From Bacteroidota bacterium (GTDB lineage: Bacteria; Bacteroidota; Bacteroidia; Chitinophagales; Chitinophagaceae), in contig CANGDH010000003.1 in assembly GCA_947452555.1 (NCBI GenBank), positions 186,001 to 250,000 on the forward strand: a stretch of 64,000 nucleotides of DNA, read 5' to 3'. Every line of letters begins with the position of its first letter. Position 1 is the first letter of the stretch. Made by a program: the position numbers and the translations under genes. The notes beneath the pieces are model-generated. The model was not told the origin of the DNA. It made no database searches and saw only the letters and a list, made by a program, of their open reading frames with translations. Below, piece by piece: positions 62,301 to 64,000 of the stretch.

Positions 62301-62674
62301 ATTGTAGTTCCATAATTGCATGGAATAAGGGGAGTGGTCAATTCGAAATCCAGAAACTACCAGCTGCAGTGCAGTTCAGTTCTTTAAATGCCATATTGCC
62401 TATTGACTTGAACCAGGATAATAAAATGGATTTAGTAATGGGGGGAAATCAATTTGGATTTTTACCACAGTTTGGAAGATTAGATGCGAATTATGGATTG
62501 GTTATGATAAACAAGGGTAAAAGACATTTTGAATTATTAGAAGATCGTCAATCTGGATTGTCAATAACTGGGCAAGTAAGAGATATAGTAGCATTGCCTA
62601 CAAAGCAATCAAATTCAATTCTATTTATTAGAAACGACGACTATCCAGTACTTGTAAAAATGAATAAGCATTAA
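59363..62674 (+). CDS. FG-GAP/VCBS repeat lipoprotein with ASPIC/UnbV domain
   Basis: The 1103-residue lipoprotein has a signal ending FTISC (Cys17). I count twelve Asp-rich FG-GAP-type loops of the form D-x-N/D-x-D-G-x-x-D, from GDINNDGLADVFF near residue 70 to DLNQDNKMDLVMG near 1020. They are arranged as beta-propeller blades and are likely calcium-binding. Between the two sets, about residues 520-610, is an ASPIC/UnbV domain with NAVGAKINLFVKG, ARGFQSSVDYKQIFGLG and ITWPN. Such proteins follow SusCD in many Bacteroidota; their role in surface binding or complex formation is inferred. The next gene is a paralogue whose ATG begins one base after this stop. Confidence 0.9.
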   Translation: MRKTSLYILLALFTISCKTKSTDALFEKMDQTGIAFTNKVTDEKDNNIFKYRNFYNGAGVGIGDINNDGLADVFFTANQGANKLYLNKGDFKFDDISAKARFGEKKQWSTGVTMVDINHDGWLDIYVCNAGNMMHQELRKNQLFINNHDLTFTESAAAYGLDNDGYTTHASFFDYDMDGDLDCFMVNNSPIPVNTLNYGNARDIRAENSNVADFLKGGGDHLFQNNNGKFIEVSAKAGIHGSLISFGLGVTIGDVNGDGWPDVYVSNDFFERDYLYINQKDGTFKDDLEKYMEHNSIASMGTDMADINNDGYPDIFTTEMLPDNDFRLKTTTSFDNIDIYRLKVNSGFYHQFMHNSLQLNNKNGKYKEIAHIAGVEASDWSWGEMMFDADNDGLNDIYVSNGIYRDLTNQDFIDFFANTMIQKMVLTGKKDEIGSIIDKMSSQPITNKMYHNNGNLTFKESAKDWGLDFPSFSNGAAYGDLDNDGDLDMIVNNNNMPSFVFKNKSREVNKNHFVGIKLKGAKENTNAVGAKINLFVKGQILTKELIPARGFQSSVDYKQIFGLGKNIKIDSAKITWPNLTVSTFQINKIDTVYVFDQNTTASLPFIKLDEQTKPLFVETASHFEKHVEDDHVDFYAERIIPRMLSQEGPKAATGDLNGDGLIDLFIGGTNGKGGNIYLQTTNGEYVKKTQAAFAPNNSMEDVAAVFFDADGDGDLDLLVGAGGNNKLGPSGELNHRLFLNDGKANFAKQANDFPQFNYNTGVMVPLDFDQDGDLDVFVGARNTPLKYGVAASSAIYVNDGKGHFTDQTASLAPAFLNIGMVTSAAWNSINSNSPSQLVIVGEYMYPMFFTYSKGKFEEQKTNLSELFGWWQNVQIVDLDGDGRKDLIFGNMGENGYLKPTLESPVKLWMNDFDGNESLDKILTRTIDGRDVPVFLKAEMQEQVPLIKKENLNYQVYAKKSFQELFKPELIEKAIVKKYNYCSSIIAWNKGSGQFEIQKLPAAVQFSSLNAILPIDLNQDNKMDLVMGGNQFGFLPQFGRLDANYGLVMINKGKRHFELLEDRQSGLSITGQVRDIVALPTKQSNSILFIRNDDYPVLVKMNKH

Positions 62675-62675
62675 G

Positions 62676-64000
62676 ATGAAAAAAAAGAATCAATTTTTTT
62701 ATAATAGTATTTTACTAGGGTTTTCAATAAGTCTAATAACATCTTGCAGAAGCGAAGTGAAGGAGCAGCCTATTTTTGAAATGTTAGGTGCCGAAAAAAC
62801 AGGAATACAATTCGAAAACAAATTACATCCTAATGAAGCGTTCAATATGTTTCACTATATGTACTATTATAATGGCGCTGGGGTTGCAACAGGCGATTTT
62901 AACAATGACGGCAAAGCAGATATCTTCTTTGCATCCAATGAAGGAAAAAACGCCCTGTATATAAACAAAGGTGCCTTGAAATTTGAGAATGTCACTTCGG
63001 CTGCTCAAATTCCACAAGACAGTGCTTGGAATACAGGAGTGTCAGTGATTGACATTAATAATGACGGGTTATTAGATATTTATATTTGTCGTTTAGGCAA
63101 TTTTGAAAAATTTAAAGATAAAAATGAACTATTGGTTTGCCAGTCCATCCAAAATGGAGTTCCTGTATTTAAAGACCAGGCTGCTGAGTATGGTTTAGAT
63201 TTTTCCGGATTCAGTACGCAGGCAAGTTTTTTTGATTATGATATGGACGGCGACTTAGATGTCTTTTTATTAAATCATAGTGTACATCAAAATGGAACTT
63301 TTGCGCCTCGTGATAGTTTTGTAGGCACATTTGACCCATTGTCCGGAGATCGAATTTTTAAAAATGATAAAGGGCATTATAGTGATATTACAAAAGCAAC
63401 ACAAATTAATAGTACAGCAATTAGTTATGGACTAGGTGTGGTAATGAGTGATATTAATTTAGACGGATGGCCAGACATTTATGCAGGTAACGATTTTCAC
63501 GAGAACGATTATTTATATATTAATCAAAAGAACGGAAAGTTTAGAGACGAGCGTCATGAGCAAATGATGCATACCAGTCAATACTCAATGGGTGTTGACG
63601 CAGCAGACGTTGATAACGATGGGTATCCTGAAATTATATCTATGGACATGCTTCCAAAAGATCCATATATCTTGAAGCGTTCATTGGGGGAAGACGATTA
63701 TGATATTTTTAAGTATAAAATTTCCGTAGGATACGATTATCAGTATACAAGAAACAATTTACAATGGAATAGAAGAAATGGGAAATTTAGCGAAATAGGA
63801 ATGTATGCAGGAGTTTTTGCTACAGACTGGTCTTGGTCTACCTTGTTTATGGACTTTGACAATGACGGCTACAAGGATATTTTTGTTGCCAATGGAATAC
63901 CTAAAAGAATGAATGATATGGATTATGTCAATTATGTTTCTAATCAGGAAATCCAAGAAAAAATTAGAGACAATAAAATGGGGGACAAGGACATGTCATT
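62676..64000 (+). CDS. FG-GAP/VCBS repeat lipoprotein, paralogue, 3' end beyond window
   Basis: This frame starts with an ATG one base after the previous stop and stays open to the window end (441 residues visible). A lipoprotein signal ends SLITSC. The visible part matches the first half of the upstream protein: GDFNNDGKADIFF, DINNDGLLDIYI, DYDMDGDLDVFL, DINLDGWPDIYA, DVDNDGYPEIIS and DFDNDGYKDIFV, six calcium-type loops in the same order. It is therefore a tandem duplicate that has diverged. The ASPIC/UnbV part would lie downstream. It is almost certainly cotranscribed with its neighbour. Confidence 0.9.
   Translation, partial: MKKKNQFFYNSILLGFSISLITSCRSEVKEQPIFEMLGAEKTGIQFENKLHPNEAFNMFHYMYYYNGAGVATGDFNNDGKADIFFASNEGKNALYINKGALKFENVTSAAQIPQDSAWNTGVSVIDINNDGLLDIYICRLGNFEKFKDKNELLVCQSIQNGVPVFKDQAAEYGLDFSGFSTQASFFDYDMDGDLDVFLLNHSVHQNGTFAPRDSFVGTFDPLSGDRIFKNDKGHYSDITKATQINSTAISYGLGVVMSDINLDGWPDIYAGNDFHENDYLYINQKNGKFRDERHEQMMHTSQYSMGVDAADVDNDGYPEIISMDMLPKDPYILKRSLGEDDYDIFKYKISVGYDYQYTRNNLQWNRRNGKFSEIGMYAGVFATDWSWSTLFMDFDNDGYKDIFVANGIPKRMNDMDYVNYVSNQEIQEKIRDNKMGDKDMS

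Noticed and set aside
63759..63956. Minus-strand frame across the second FG-GAP gene
   Set aside because: It is the antisense of repeated Asp-rich calcium loops, which give Ile/Val-rich open frames on the opposite strand.
1..64000. Mobile elements, CRISPR arrays, rRNA and tRNA genes
   Set aside because: I looked for transposase or integrase motifs, regularly spaced direct repeats and tRNA-like cloverleafs and saw none. A covariance-model scan could still find a small RNA.

Overview
The window is AT-rich, gene-dense chromosomal DNA from a member of the Bacteroidota. The evidence is gldE/gldD gliding genes, SusC/SusD, an energy transducer set of exbB, two exbD and tonB, DUF5916 and DUF3109 proteins, start sites without clear Shine-Dalgarno sequences, and the phylum-type -7 box TAnnTTTG in front of many genes. 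Gene content (a short NuoG, and SusCD with large FG-GAP/UnbV lipoproteins) resembles Chitinophagaceae, but I cannot fix the genus by eye. I found no rRNA, tRNA, CRISPR array, insertion sequence, prophage or plasmid gene. Both ends cut a gene (gldE at base 1, an FG-GAP lipoprotein at base 64000).

Layout. Bases 1-3100 (+): the end of gldE, gldD, a DUF3109 protein and an orphan lutB-type ferredoxin protein. Bases 3100-19140 (mostly minus): an EamA transporter, purH, then a likely operon read downward from 13000 (DUF5916 barrel, adenine deaminase, upp, EI24/CysZ-like protein, RsmI-like methylase, minimal ComEC). Next come trmD, an S4 protein, an M20 peptidase, a CDF metal transporter, a Tat-exported superoxide dismutase, an LptF/G permease and a START-like protein. 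Bases 19400-24200 (+): ffh, rpsP, rimM, a 1-Cys peroxiredoxin and a secreted amidohydrolase. Bases 24200-29040 (mainly minus): two pseudouridine synthases, rlmN and hisS, with a small secreted protein on plus. Bases 29100-32200 (+): a small membrane protein, a PstS-like lipoprotein and a TPR protein.

Bases 32325-45420 (+) hold a complete 14-gene complex I operon, nuoA to nuoN, in canonical order. NuoG is short and lacks almost all of the molybdopterin-type domain. An orphan FtsX/MacB-type permease follows. After a 460-base gene-free stretch come exbB, exbD, exbD and tonB (47241-50258), then mnmE and a homocysteine methyltransferase.

Bases 52675-64000 form an uptake locus: a HAD/beta-phosphoglucomutase-like hydrolase and a LacI regulator on minus, then divergent susC, susD, a strong terminator and two tandem FG-GAP/UnbV calcium-motif lipoproteins. 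TonB and ExbBD would power SusC, and the proton gradient for that would come from respiration. This locus, with two CG-centred palindromes 30 bp apart beside lacI and no glycoside hydrolase in view, is the best candidate for something undescribed. Other points worth checking are several TAnnTTTG boxes 3-7 bases from start codons (possible leaderless mRNAs), a ComEC stripped to its channel core, a CDF transporter with a C-terminal cysteine cluster, and several strong dyad symmetries in intergenic DNA. All positions and motifs were read by eye; no search was run.
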